64,000 bases of DNA from Flexilinea flocculi (GTDB lineage: Bacteria > Chloroflexota > Anaerolineae > Anaerolineales > Anaerolineaceae), in NCBI RefSeq assembly GCF_001192795.1, contig NZ_DF968181.1, positions 2,036,974 through 2,100,973 on the forward strand. Reading direction: 5' to 3'. Made by a program: the position numbers and the translations under genes. The notes beneath the pieces were generated by a model. That model was given only the letters and a program-made list of their open reading frames with translations. It had not been told where the DNA came from and did not search any database. Below, piece after piece: positions 53,783 through 63,232 of this stretch; position 1 is the first letter of the stretch, and every line of letters begins with the position of its first letter.

Positions 53783-54517
53783 TTCAGCAGGTTTCCAACC
53801 GATTTTTTTCAATTTTGCATAATCAGCAGCAGATAGTGCCGCTTTCTCCAGTAAATCCGGGCGGCGTTCCCATGTCCGCCGGAGTGATTGTTCGCGCCGC
53901 CAGTCAGCAATCAATGCGTGATTTCCGCTGAGAAGAATTTCTGGAACTTTCCAACCGCGAAAATTCTCCGGCCGTGTGTAATGCGGGTATTCCAACAAGT
54001 TTTCCGCATGCGAATCATCTTGAGCTCCATCCGGGTCACCAAGCACACCAGAAATATTCCGGCTGATCGCGTCGATAAGAACCAGTGCAGGAAGTTCCCC
54101 TCCTGTAAGAACATAATCGCCAATCGAGATTTCATCAGTCACTAAATGCTGTCGAATTCGTTCATCGAACCCTTCATAACGTCCGCACAACAGCGCAACA
54201 TGAGGAATGCGGGCGAAATTTTGCGCATCTTTCTGTGTAAAAACTCGCCCTTGCGGTGTTAAAAGGATAATCGGGCATTCCGGGGGCACACCTAACACGC
54301 CTTCAATTGCATGAAACACCGGTTCAGGTTTCATGACCATACCGCCGCCACCACCATAAGGTGGTTCATCGGTGACATGATGCTTCCCGGAAGCCCAATC
54401 CCGGATATCATGCACAGCCACCTCGATTAACTGATTTTCGATCGCTTTCAACAGTATACTGCTGTTTAAATAATCATTAAAAACCTGGGGGAAGAGTGAA
54501 AAAACGTCAAATTTCAT
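53762..54517 (-). CDS. trmD: tRNA (guanine-N1)-methyltransferase
   Basis: 251 aa SPOUT enzyme, methylates G37 in tRNAs with SAM and prevents +1 frameshifts. Starts [50 protein letters not shown]; the knotted SAM site [40 protein letters not shown]. Unusually it stands alone rather than in the rpsP-rimM-trmD-rplS operon. Confidence 0.97.
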   Translation of the reverse strand: MKFDVFSLFPQVFNDYLNSSILLKAIENQLIEVAVHDIRDWASGKHHVTDEPPYGGGGGMVMKPEPVFHAIEGVLGVPPECPIILLTPQGRVFTQKDAQNFARIPHVALLCGRYEGFDERIRQHLVTDEISIGDYVLTGGELPALVLIDAISRNISGVLGDPDGAQDDSHAENLLEYPHYTRPENFRGWKVPEILLSGNHALIADWRREQSLRRTWERRPDLLEKAALSAADYAKLKKIGWKPAEKETDQS

Positions 54518-54560
54518 GGTTCAATTGTATGTTGAAATGCATGATTGTAAAGGAAATCAT

Positions 54561-54692
54561 CAGTAATTCAGCAGTTTAATAAATGAAAAGGATTCTTTGT
54601 TGTTAAGATGTTTTTGTGCTTTGCACAAAACATCTTAACAACAAACTTCTTTCTCGATTGATTCAAATAGCGAGTCTATATTTCGAATTACG
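54561..54692. mobile_element. Hairpin MITE copy (~132 bp)
   Basis: Left end CAGTAATTCAGCAGTTT, right end CTATATTTCGAATTACG. Core TTTGTTGTTAAGATG (from 54596), then TTTTTGTGC, and its complement with one A missing. Confidence 0.8.
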
Positions 54693-54803
54693 ATCAGTTA
54701 TTCGAGGTAATTGCAGGATTAATACGAATTGCAACCTTTGCAGAAATTCTAAAAATAAAGGTATAAATAGGGATGAGTCGACCTTTAACTGGAGGGACAT
54801 CAT

Positions 54804-55763
54804 ATGAAGATACTTCTCGCATCATTGCGGCAAATAGTAATTACGAAATCTTCGGTCCACTGGATAGCTAAGATTTTCCTTCTGTTGCTGATGTTGAGTT
54901 TTTCGGAAAAAGAAATATATGCAAAAGATACTGGCACTGCGGTGATCTCACCGCAAGACATTCAGAAATTCGAAACGTATCTATCGGATCAAAGTACACC
55001 GCAGCCGGATTTTTCCGATCAGCCGAAAGGGAATGGTCTGGATACGTCCGAAATGGTCTATGTTCCAGCCGGAGAATTTATCATGGGGGCTGATTCAGAG
55101 AATCATCAGGCGATGTCCTGGGAAAAACCATCACATGAAGTTATTCTCGACGCATTTTGGATTGACAAGCATGAAGTGACCAACGGGCAGTTTGCTAAAT
55201 GTGTCGCCTCGGGTTATTGTGTTCAGCCAAGATCGGTTGCCAGTAAAACCAGGCCACAATACTATGGCCTAGCGGATTTCGCAGATTATCCAGTCATCTA
55301 TGTTGATTGGAATCAGGCTTATTACTATTGCGCCTGGGTTGGGAAGCGACTTCCAACTGAAGCAGAATGGGAAAAGGCAGCCAGAGGAACTGACAGCAAC
55401 TACTATCCCTGGGGCAATGAAGGAGATCCGGTTGAATTGATGAACTGCGGTCATCTACAGGATGGTGATACGGAAAAAGTCGGATCATATCCAGATGGTG
55501 CAAGCCCATATGGAGCATTGGATATGGCAGGCAATGTATGGGAATGGACTGCTGATTTATTTGACAGGAAAGCGTACAGCAACAGTCCGCGTGAAAATCC
55601 AAAAGGCGGAATAGAAGGTCAAATACATACTGTTCGCGGTCTTTCCTGGGCTTATAACGCAACCTATCAGTCCATGACAATCCGCAACAGGGCAGATGCA
55701 TACGCATTTTCCTATGATTTAGGATTTCGCTGCGCTTTCTCAGAGCCGGTTCAGCAACATTAA
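54804..55763 (+). CDS. Secreted SUMF1/FGE-domain protein without FGE cysteines
   Basis: 319 aa. Hydrophobic N-terminal signal (WIAKIFLLLLMLSF). The FGE-sulfatase fold is unmistakable: MVYVPAGEFIMGADSENH, DAFWIDKHEVTNGQFAKCV, GKRLPTEAEWEKAARG, YYPWGNEGDP, DMAGNVWEWTADLF and GFRCAF. The active-site Cys pair of true formylglycine-generating enzymes normally lies in the RGGSWxxxxxxCR-type segment; here it reads VRGLSWAYNATYQSM without Cys. It therefore likely serves as a binding or structural domain rather than a sulfatase activator. GGAGGG precedes the ATG. Confidence 0.85.
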   Translation: MKILLASLRQIVITKSSVHWIAKIFLLLLMLSFSEKEIYAKDTGTAVISPQDIQKFETYLSDQSTPQPDFSDQPKGNGLDTSEMVYVPAGEFIMGADSENHQAMSWEKPSHEVILDAFWIDKHEVTNGQFAKCVASGYCVQPRSVASKTRPQYYGLADFADYPVIYVDWNQAYYYCAWVGKRLPTEAEWEKAARGTDSNYYPWGNEGDPVELMNCGHLQDGDTEKVGSYPDGASPYGALDMAGNVWEWTADLFDRKAYSNSPRENPKGGIEGQIHTVRGLSWAYNATYQSMTIRNRADAYAFSYDLGFRCAFSEPVQQH

Positions 55764-55973
55764 TAATCAATTAGATCTGTTCTTGTTAAATAACAGCGAT
55801 TCGAAATTTAAATCAAACTTCCGTTCCAATTAAGAAATTTTTGTTGTACCTTTTTATTTTTTCAATTCGAAAGATAAGGAATATTCTTTGATATTGTGAT
55901 GGCTTTGCGCAGAGCGCAAAGCCATCACAATATCAGATTTCCCGCTTTTTGTGCGAAAAGTCAATCCAAATTT

Positions 55974-57279
55974 GATTATGCAACCCTTTTTCTGTAAATT
56001 AGAGTCTGAAATATCCATAGATCTTTAAGAATTCATAAACTTGCCAGTACAAAAATGTTTTCCGATCTGCCATTCTTCGCAGGTCTCCATCAGTAATGCC
56101 GAGACCAACCTGAGACAAGAAGCTTGATTTGGAAACACACCAACCACTCTTGTCCGTCTGCGAATCTCTTTATTAATCCTCTCCAGACTATTGGTTGTTC
56201 GTATCGTTCTTCGATGTTCCAATGGAAAATCAAAAACCAAAAAACCCTCAAAAAGGTTATTTTCGAGCCAAGATGAAAGCCGCGGAGCAGAAATAGCATA
56301 CTTCTGGATGGCGCTCTGCAAGAGCTCTTCTGCTGTCTTTCGATCAGGAGCATTAAATATGGCTCTGATGTCTGCTGCCACTTCCAATCTCATCGATTGT
56401 CTGGGCAGATAAGCTCCGGCATTCTGTTGCAGATGGAACTGACACCGTTGCCAGGGAATACCGCCAAAAACTGCTCTTCTGGCTGCCCCTAGACCTTCAT
56501 GGTCATCACTGATAATCAGCTTTATTCCGTGTAACCCTCGCTCTTTTAGACTCTTTAAAAATGCTTTCCAATGTGTTTCATGCTCACTAAGCGAAACTGA
56601 AACCCCAAGTATTTGCCGTTCGCCTTCTGGCGTAATGCCAGAGGCCACCAAAACCGCTGCATCTCTTACTTGTCCTGCTTCACGAATCTTCTCATATCGG
56701 GCATCCACAAAGAGATAGCTGATCTCTCCTAATGGCCTTTCACGCCATTCTTGCAGTACTTCGTCCAATTGCGCTGTTGCCCGGCTGACTTGTGTGGCTG
56801 AGACCTCAATCCCACAAAGCTGTTCCGTAATGGTTTTTACCTTCCGAGTCGATACTCCCTGTACATACATTTCAGCCAGTGTGATCGTAAGGGCTCTTTC
56901 ACTTCGCAGTCCCTTTTCCAGAGCACTGGGATAAAAACCACCCTCTCTAACCTGTGGAACTGCAAAGGTAATGTTTCCTATCCTGGTCTGTATCGTCTTC
57001 GGTTTGAAACCATTTGCATGTCCCTTGCGATCCTTTGTGCGTTCGTACTGTTCAGCTTGTAAGTACCTTGATCTTTCTACTTGCATGGCGTTATTTATCA
57101 GCACTCGCATCATTTCTGGAATTGCTTCCAATCCTTTTTCCGCTATTTCCTCTGCAAAGGTATAATTATTTGGGTGAGTCATTTCTAGTCTCCTTTTATG
57201 GTTTGGTTACTATAAGGATACTTCTGACTCACCTCTTTTGTTAAGGTTCTTTATTTTACAGAAAATATGTTACACCAAC
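55974..57279 (-). mobile_element. IS256-family insertion sequence (about 1306 bp)
   Basis: Terminal inverted repeats about 31 bp: left GATTATGCAACCCTTTTTCT..., right (complement) GTTGGTGTAACATATTTTCT.... They align without gaps. The 8-bp target duplication CCAAATTT is exact at 55966-55973 and 57280-57287. One intact transposase gene. Confidence 0.88.
56025..57182 (-). CDS. IS256 (mutator-type) transposase
   Basis: 385 aa, full length. Family signatures: KDRKGHANGFKPKTIQTRIG, the first catalytic Asp in YLFVDARYEKIRE, the second in IKLIISDDHEGLGAARR followed by WQRCQFHLQQNAGAYL, and the Glu in RTTNSLERINKEIRRRTRVVG. The start has AAAAGGAG upstream. Frame uninterrupted, so probably functional and a recent arrival. 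Confidence 0.95.
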   Translation of the reverse strand: MTHPNNYTFAEEIAEKGLEAIPEMMRVLINNAMQVERSRYLQAEQYERTKDRKGHANGFKPKTIQTRIGNITFAVPQVREGGFYPSALEKGLRSERALTITLAEMYVQGVSTRKVKTITEQLCGIEVSATQVSRATAQLDEVLQEWRERPLGEISYLFVDARYEKIREAGQVRDAAVLVASGITPEGERQILGVSVSLSEHETHWKAFLKSLKERGLHGIKLIISDDHEGLGAARRAVFGGIPWQRCQFHLQQNAGAYLPRQSMRLEVAADIRAIFNAPDRKTAEELLQSAIQKYAISAPRLSSWLENNLFEGFLVFDFPLEHRRTIRTTNSLERINKEIRRRTRVVGVFPNQASCLRLVSALLMETCEEWQIGKHFCTGKFMNS

Positions 57280-57369
57280 CCAAATTTCAAATGAATGGTT
57301 GATAAAACAGTATTTCTAAAATTTTCCCGATTTTATTATTAAAAATTTGTTAGAAATATAAAAATAATC

Positions 57370-57398
57370 TTGACAATCCCCTTTGAGAGGATTATTAT
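57370..57398 (+). promoter_or_regulatory. Sigma-A promoter of groES-groEL
   Basis: Perfect TTGACA (57370-57375), 17 nt, TATTAT (57393-57398), immediately upstream of CIRCE. Confidence 0.85.
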
Positions 57399-57409
57399 AA
57401 GATTTGTAA

Positions 57410-57436
57410 TTAGCACTCACTATTTTTGAGTGCTAA
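57410..57436 (+). promoter_or_regulatory. CIRCE operator (HrcA binding site)
   Basis: TTAGCACTC, 9 nt, GAGTGCTAA: both half-sites perfect. Indicates HrcA repression of the chaperonin operon; hrcA itself is not in the window. Confidence 0.98.
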
Positions 57437-57480
57437 AATAATGAAAAAGTCTTAAAACAGTCCATATTTGGAGGAAAAAA

Positions 57481-57768
57481 ATGAATTTAAAGCCATTAGG
57501 TAACCGAGTTGTTGTTGAACCGATTGAAGAAGAGGATATCACCGCCGGAGGTATTGTACTTCCTGAAACCGCTAAAGAAAAACCGCAAAAAGGCAATGTA
57601 ATTTCTGTTGGTCCTGGTGAAAGAAATGAAAAAGGTGACCGAATTCTGATGGACATCAAAAAAGGCGACGTTGTTCTGTATGCAAAATATGCCGGCACTG
57701 AAATTAAAGTCAGCGGCAAGAAACTGCTCATCCTCCGCGAGAGTGACGTCCTCGCAATTGTTGAATAA
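57481..57768 (+). CDS. groES: Co-chaperonin GroES
   Basis: 95 aa. [20 protein letters not shown] at the start, then the mobile loop region [20 protein letters not shown], and [18 protein letters not shown] at the end. Forms the heptameric lid of the GroEL chamber. TTGGAGG is upstream of the ATG. 34 bp before groEL, same CIRCE-controlled transcript. Confidence 0.98.
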   Translation: MNLKPLGNRVVVEPIEEEDITAGGIVLPETAKEKPQKGNVISVGPGERNEKGDRILMDIKKGDVVLYAKYAGTEIKVSGKKLLILRESDVLAIVE

Positions 57769-57787
57769 TTTTTCGAAAGAACTCTAA

Positions 57788-59431
<1,644 letters not shown>

Positions 59432-59443
59432 AAAATAAAGATT

Positions 59444-59478
59444 AAAAAACCTCCGTCAGAAAAACGGAGGTTTTTTTA
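59444..59478. terminator. Terminator of groES-groEL
   Basis: AAACCTCCGT / ACGGAGGTTT with CAGAAAA loop and T7. Confidence 0.92.
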
Positions 59479-59494
59479 TGAATGATCAAATAAA

Positions 59495-59632
59495 CAGCAA
59501 TTCAGAAAATGGAATAACTTTTCGAATCAGGAAAGAAAATATGCTGTTTCTATGGTGTTCAATTTTACGCAAGAACACCGCAACAACAAATCCCCTCTTT
59601 TTTTGAGAAGTTTTTCAATATATCAATTACTG
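59495..59632. mobile_element. Hairpin MITE copy (138 bp), partly decayed
   Basis: Left end CAGCAATTCAGAAAATGG, right end CAATATATCAATTACTG. Core ATGCTGTTTCTATGGTGTTC pairs in part with GAACACCGCAACAAC. Most of the rest of the 59479-59890 gap is AT-rich with no gene. Confidence 0.75.
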
Positions 59633-59890
59633 GAAGGAAGTTTTTCCATTTTTTTTCTTTTGATTTATAATATCAAAATATTAATAGATAAAATTTGAAA
59701 ATTAAAATGACTGGAAAATATTAAGCACGCTATTTTGTTTATAATTCTATGTAATAATTAACAGCAGCAATGAGTTGCAATCTATTGCGCCGTTTTTATC
59801 GATTCTCAAGCAACACGAACTGGTAAAACAGAAGCATTTACATAATCAGGATAAACTTAGTAATATTTTGGCTATAAAAATATTCGGGGG

Positions 59891-61333
59891 ATGTTTGCAA
59901 TGCAGGAACATGTAGGAAAAGCTCAGACAATCCTCACTTTTTTTTTGGATGAAATTTTAATCCAGAAAAAATTGGATCAGGTAGTTCCCGTATTATCAGA
60001 AAATCTAATTGCAACAATTCCTGGGGTTCCGGGAGAGTTTTGCGATAAAAGAGCGTTTATAGGCTACTTAAGAGAAGTCATTTCATCAGAACAGCATTCA
60101 GGTTGTACTTCATATCAAATTAGTTCTGTAAAAATATTGCCTAATGAAGGGGTCCTCTATGCTGTTATTTTCAGCAAATCCGTTGAACAATCCTCTAATT
60201 TTGAACACACCTGTCCGGATATTGCATATTTCAAACTGGTCAATGATCAAGGCAAGTATTACATATCTTCCGTCCTTCTGCATCAATGTTCCCCTGAAGT
60301 ATTAAATCTGCACAAAACAGATCATAAGGATCAGTATCGCAGGCTTGTCGAGAGCACAGGAACGACAATTTTTGAATACAATATGGATCTGGATGAAATG
60401 GAATTGTTCCTATTAGCTGAAACATCAAAGGTTAAAAGTTATCGGTCAATAACCATAAAGCATTTCAGTGAACCTGGAGCGACGGATCTGGAAATCATCC
60501 ATCCTGCAGATCGCGACCGCGCCATCTGGTTTTTGAAAAACAGACAGCCTTTAAACGGATCAGAAATGCGTTTTCATGTGGCAGGGCTGGATCCGGCTGA
60601 CTATTATTGGCATGAGGTCTATGGATCGGTCAGTCGCGGTACGGATGGCAGAGAAAACCGCTATATCGGAATGCTGCGTTTTGTTGATACAGAAAAGAAG
60701 AGAATTTTAGACCTGACCACGAAAGCGGAACGTGACAGCCTGACAAAACTGTACAATAAATTATCTGTCGAACAAATTATCAATCAATCGATTGAAAACA
60801 ACAGCTCCACAAAACACGCTTTCCTGCTGCTGGATATCGACCATTTCAAGATAATCAACGATTCCGCTGGACATCCATTTGGTGATTTAATTCTGAAACT
60901 CTTCGCAAGATTATTAACAGAGACATTTCGCACGAATGATATAATCGGCAGAATCGGCGGAGATGAATTCGTGGTCTTTATGCGGGACATTCGGGATTCG
61001 GGCGATGCTTTAGAAAAAGCCGGTAGACTGATTGCTGCATTTCAAAAAAAATATGTTCGAAATAATTTTTCAGATGAAGAGAAAATGAACTGCAGGTTAT
61101 ATAACGTAAATCATTGCGATTGTCCAATCGGTTACTCCTGCAGCATTGGGATCTCTTTTTATAATCTGGATGGCAGCAATTTTTATGAGCTGTATCACGC
61201 TGCAGATGCAGCCTTATATAAGGCAAAGGAATCCGGCAGAAATCGTTATGTTTGTTTTCAAAAGCCAGACCAACACCAGCCTTCTCAAAGCATTGTATTG
61301 CTCCCGCCTAACGGTGAGGCGCTGGAAAACTGA
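59891..61333 (+). CDS. Diguanylate cyclase with SnoaL-like and PAS-like sensor domains
   Basis: 480 aa soluble protein. Residues ~1-145 resemble an NTF2/SnoaL-type domain (LIATIPGVPGEFCDKRAFI). A PAS-like region follows (GTTIFEYNMDLDEMELFLLA; WHEVYGSVSRGTDGRENRYI). The GGDEF domain is intact: KAERDSLTKLYNKLSVEQII, FLLLDIDHFKIINDSAGHPF, IGRIGGDEFVVFMRDIRDSG. It carries an unusual Cys insertion (MNCRLYNVNHCDCPIGYSC) before SIGISFY. Expected to make c-di-GMP in response to a bound ligand or redox state. Met4 (59900) is an alternative start. Confidence 0.85.
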   Translation: MFAMQEHVGKAQTILTFFLDEILIQKKLDQVVPVLSENLIATIPGVPGEFCDKRAFIGYLREVISSEQHSGCTSYQISSVKILPNEGVLYAVIFSKSVEQSSNFEHTCPDIAYFKLVNDQGKYYISSVLLHQCSPEVLNLHKTDHKDQYRRLVESTGTTIFEYNMDLDEMELFLLAETSKVKSYRSITIKHFSEPGATDLEIIHPADRDRAIWFLKNRQPLNGSEMRFHVAGLDPADYYWHEVYGSVSRGTDGRENRYIGMLRFVDTEKKRILDLTTKAERDSLTKLYNKLSVEQIINQSIENNSSTKHAFLLLDIDHFKIINDSAGHPFGDLILKLFARLLTETFRTNDIIGRIGGDEFVVFMRDIRDSGDALEKAGRLIAAFQKKYVRNNFSDEEKMNCRLYNVNHCDCPIGYSCSIGISFYNLDGSNFYELYHAADAALYKAKESGRNRYVCFQKPDQHQPSQSIVLLPPNGEALEN

Positions 61334-61354
61334 CGTTTGAAAATCTTAATAACC

Positions 61355-61479
61355 CAGGAATTCGAAATATGAAAATAATTCTTTGTTGTTCTTATGGTTT
61401 TGCGCTTCGCGCAAAACCATAAGAACAACTTATTCCCTCTTTTAATTCGAAAGGTTAATCCATACTTCGAATCAATTGT
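61355..61479. mobile_element. Hairpin MITE copy (125 bp)
   Basis: Left end CAGGAATTCGAAATATG, right end CATACTTCGAATCAATTG. Perfect 21-bp arms 61385-61405 and 61409-61429 (GTTGTTCTTATGGTTTTGCG...) with a TTC loop. Confidence 0.83.
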
Positions 61480-61563
61480 GAAAAAATTGTTGATGAGATG
61501 TTTTTGTGCTCCGCGCAAAAACATCTCATCAACAAAGAATCCTCCCCATATTTCAAATTACTG
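61480..61563. mobile_element. Hairpin MITE copy with shortened left side
   Basis: Core arms of 23 bp at 61487-61509 and 61513-61535 (TTGTTGATGAGATGTTTTTG...) with a single T/G mismatch that would be a G-U pair in RNA. Right end CCATATTTCAAATTACTG. The left terminal repeat is missing or shared with the copy to its left. Confidence 0.78.
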
Positions 61564-61645
61564 GTCTTTCAGGGATCATGATAAAATTTCCACTGATATT
61601 TAGAAACATCCGGATCTCCGGAAATTTATTTTTTAGGGAAGACTT

Positions 61646-62686
61646 ATGAAAGTTGTCGTACTTGCAGGAGGATACTCACCTGAAAGAGACGTATCGCTCT
61701 CATCAGGCTGTATGATCAGCAATGCTTTAGCCGAAAAAGGACATGCGGTTGTCCTTGTGGATGCATTCCTCGGGATAAAAGAACCTGCCGCTGGACTTGT
61801 GTCATTATTTAAAAAGAATCCGGACTACGTCCCATGTCAGTATCCAATACCCACCGTTCCACCGGATCTTGAAAAAATGTGGGCGGAACGAAAGCCGGAT
61901 ACTGGAATGTTCTTTGGTGAAAATGTTTTAGAAATATGCCGAATGGCTGACGCTGTTTTCCTCGGTTTGCATGGGAATGCCGGAGAGAATGGTCAGATAC
62001 AGGCTGCCTTTGATCTATTAAATATCCATTACAGCGGATCCAGTTTTCCGGGCTGCGTGTTGGCTATGGATAAAAATCTGACAAAACAGATCTTATACGC
62101 CAATGGTTTACCTACTTCTCCCTGGGTTCACATTCAAGATGTTCATCGTCCAAATTTTGAAAAAATCAGTAAAATCGGTCTTCCTTGCGTGATTAAACCT
62201 GTGAACGGGGGATCCAGCATTGGCGTCAGCATTGCCACAACAATTGATGAACTAAAAGAAGGCATTCAAAAAGCTGCCAATTGTGACAAAGAAATTATCA
62301 TCGAAAAGTATTTGGATGGTCGGGAATTTTGCGTCGGAATCCTCGATCAAAAAGCGCTGCCGGTCATTGAAATCATCCCTAAAGACGGCTGGTTTGATTA
62401 TGAAAAAAAATACCAGCCCGGCTTAACTGCTGAAATCTGTCCGGCTGATATTTCCGAGAAACTGTCAGATGCCATGCAGCAGGCAGCCATAAAAATTCAC
62501 AATGTGCTGAAACTCGGATTCTATTCACGGATCGATTTTAAAACAGACTCCAGCGGCGATTTTTACTGTCTGGAAGCCAATACACTTCCAGGTATGACAC
62601 CCAACAGCTTGCTTCCCAAAGAAGCTGCTGCAGATCACATCCTTTATGCTGATTTATGCAATCATATAATTAATCACTGCAATTGA
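61646..62686 (+). CDS. ddl: D-alanine-D-alanine ligase
   Basis: 346 aa ATP-grasp enzyme that makes D-Ala-D-Ala for peptidoglycan. VVVLAGGYSPERDVSLSSG; FLGLHGNAGENGQIQAAFDL; YSGSSFPGCVLAMDKNLTKQ; CVIKPVNGGSSIGVSI; YSRIDFKTDSSGDFYCLEAN; TLPGMTPNSLLPKEA. All expected active-site regions present. A cupin gene follows after 23 bp, probably co-transcribed. Confidence 0.95.
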   Translation: MKVVVLAGGYSPERDVSLSSGCMISNALAEKGHAVVLVDAFLGIKEPAAGLVSLFKKNPDYVPCQYPIPTVPPDLEKMWAERKPDTGMFFGENVLEICRMADAVFLGLHGNAGENGQIQAAFDLLNIHYSGSSFPGCVLAMDKNLTKQILYANGLPTSPWVHIQDVHRPNFEKISKIGLPCVIKPVNGGSSIGVSIATTIDELKEGIQKAANCDKEIIIEKYLDGREFCVGILDQKALPVIEIIPKDGWFDYEKKYQPGLTAEICPADISEKLSDAMQQAAIKIHNVLKLGFYSRIDFKTDSSGDFYCLEANTLPGMTPNSLLPKEAAADHILYADLCNHIINHCN

Positions 62687-62709
62687 GATAATTAGAAAGG
62701 ACGCTCACT

Positions 62710-63051
62710 ATGATCGATTTCGATAATCGCCCTTGGGGTCGCTGGGAAGAATACCTTTTTGAACCTGGTTATCGCGTAAAACGCATTATGGTTTTTCCGC
62801 ACAAACGGTTATCACTGCAATACCACCGCATGCGCTCAGAAGTCTGGGTCATTGTTGAAGGTGCAGGTAAAATGACACTGGGAGAAAAAACATTTCCGAT
62901 TAAAGCCGGAGATGTCATTCAAATTGAAAAAGAACAACCCCATCGCGTCGAAAATGATTCAGATACAATGCTTGTCCTCATCGAAACACAAATCGGAATC
63001 TGCCCGGAGGATGACATCGTCCGTATTGAAGATGACTTTGGCCGGAAATAA
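62710..63051 (+). CDS. Single-domain cupin related to type II mannose-6-phosphate isomerase
   Basis: 113 aa. It matches the C-terminal cupin of ManC/GMP-PMI proteins: RPWGRWEEYLFEPGYRVKRI, HKRLSLQYHRMRSEVWVIVEGAG with metal-binding His and Glu, AGDVIQIEKEQPHRVEN. The guanylyltransferase half is absent. Stand-alone versions may isomerise mannose-6-phosphate, but activity is inferred. AGAAAGGA is upstream of the ATG; follows ddl. Confidence 0.85.
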   Translation: MIDFDNRPWGRWEEYLFEPGYRVKRIMVFPHKRLSLQYHRMRSEVWVIVEGAGKMTLGEKTFPIKAGDVIQIEKEQPHRVENDSDTMLVLIETQIGICPEDDIVRIEDDFGRK

Positions 63052-63057
63052 AAGATT

Positions 63058-63087
63058 AAAAAACTCCGAAAAATCGGAGTTTTTTAA
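63058..63087. terminator. Terminator after the cupin gene
   Basis: AAACTCCGA / TCGGAGTTT with T6. Confidence 0.9.
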
Positions 63088-63099
63088 TACAGTCTATAA

Positions 63100-63216
63100 T
63101 GTAAAATTTTGAAAAGGCTTCTATTAAAAACGAGAAAGCTCGCTGATGTGTTGTTTTTGCGATCTGTGAAAACTCCCCATCATGAAGTAATTCCACTCAT
63201 ACTTGAATCGCTGTTG
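63100..63216. repeat. Highly decayed hairpin MITE copy
   Basis: AATTTTGAAAAGGCTTC at the left, TGTGTTGTTTTTGCGATCTG in the middle and CATACTTGAATCGCTG at the right, in the order expected for the family. The second arm is nearly lost. Confidence 0.5.
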
Positions 63217-63232
63217 TCACGCAAAGATTTAT

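Larger units (their letters stand above)
55794..57297. mobile_element. Hairpin MITE copy split by the IS256-family element
   Basis: Left end CAGCGATTCGAAATTTAA (55794). Perfect 22-bp core arms at 55889-55910 and 55914-55935. The right terminal repeat is interrupted after CCAAATTT by the IS and resumes at 57280-57297 (CCAAATTTCAAATGAATG). Outer flanks GTTAAATAA and GTTGATAAA match at 6 of 9. Confidence 0.8.

Noticed and set aside
56025-57182. IS256 transposase as the enzyme moving the MITEs
   Set aside because: Its terminal repeats (GTTGGTGTAACAT type) and 8-bp duplications do not match the MITE ends and 9-bp duplications.
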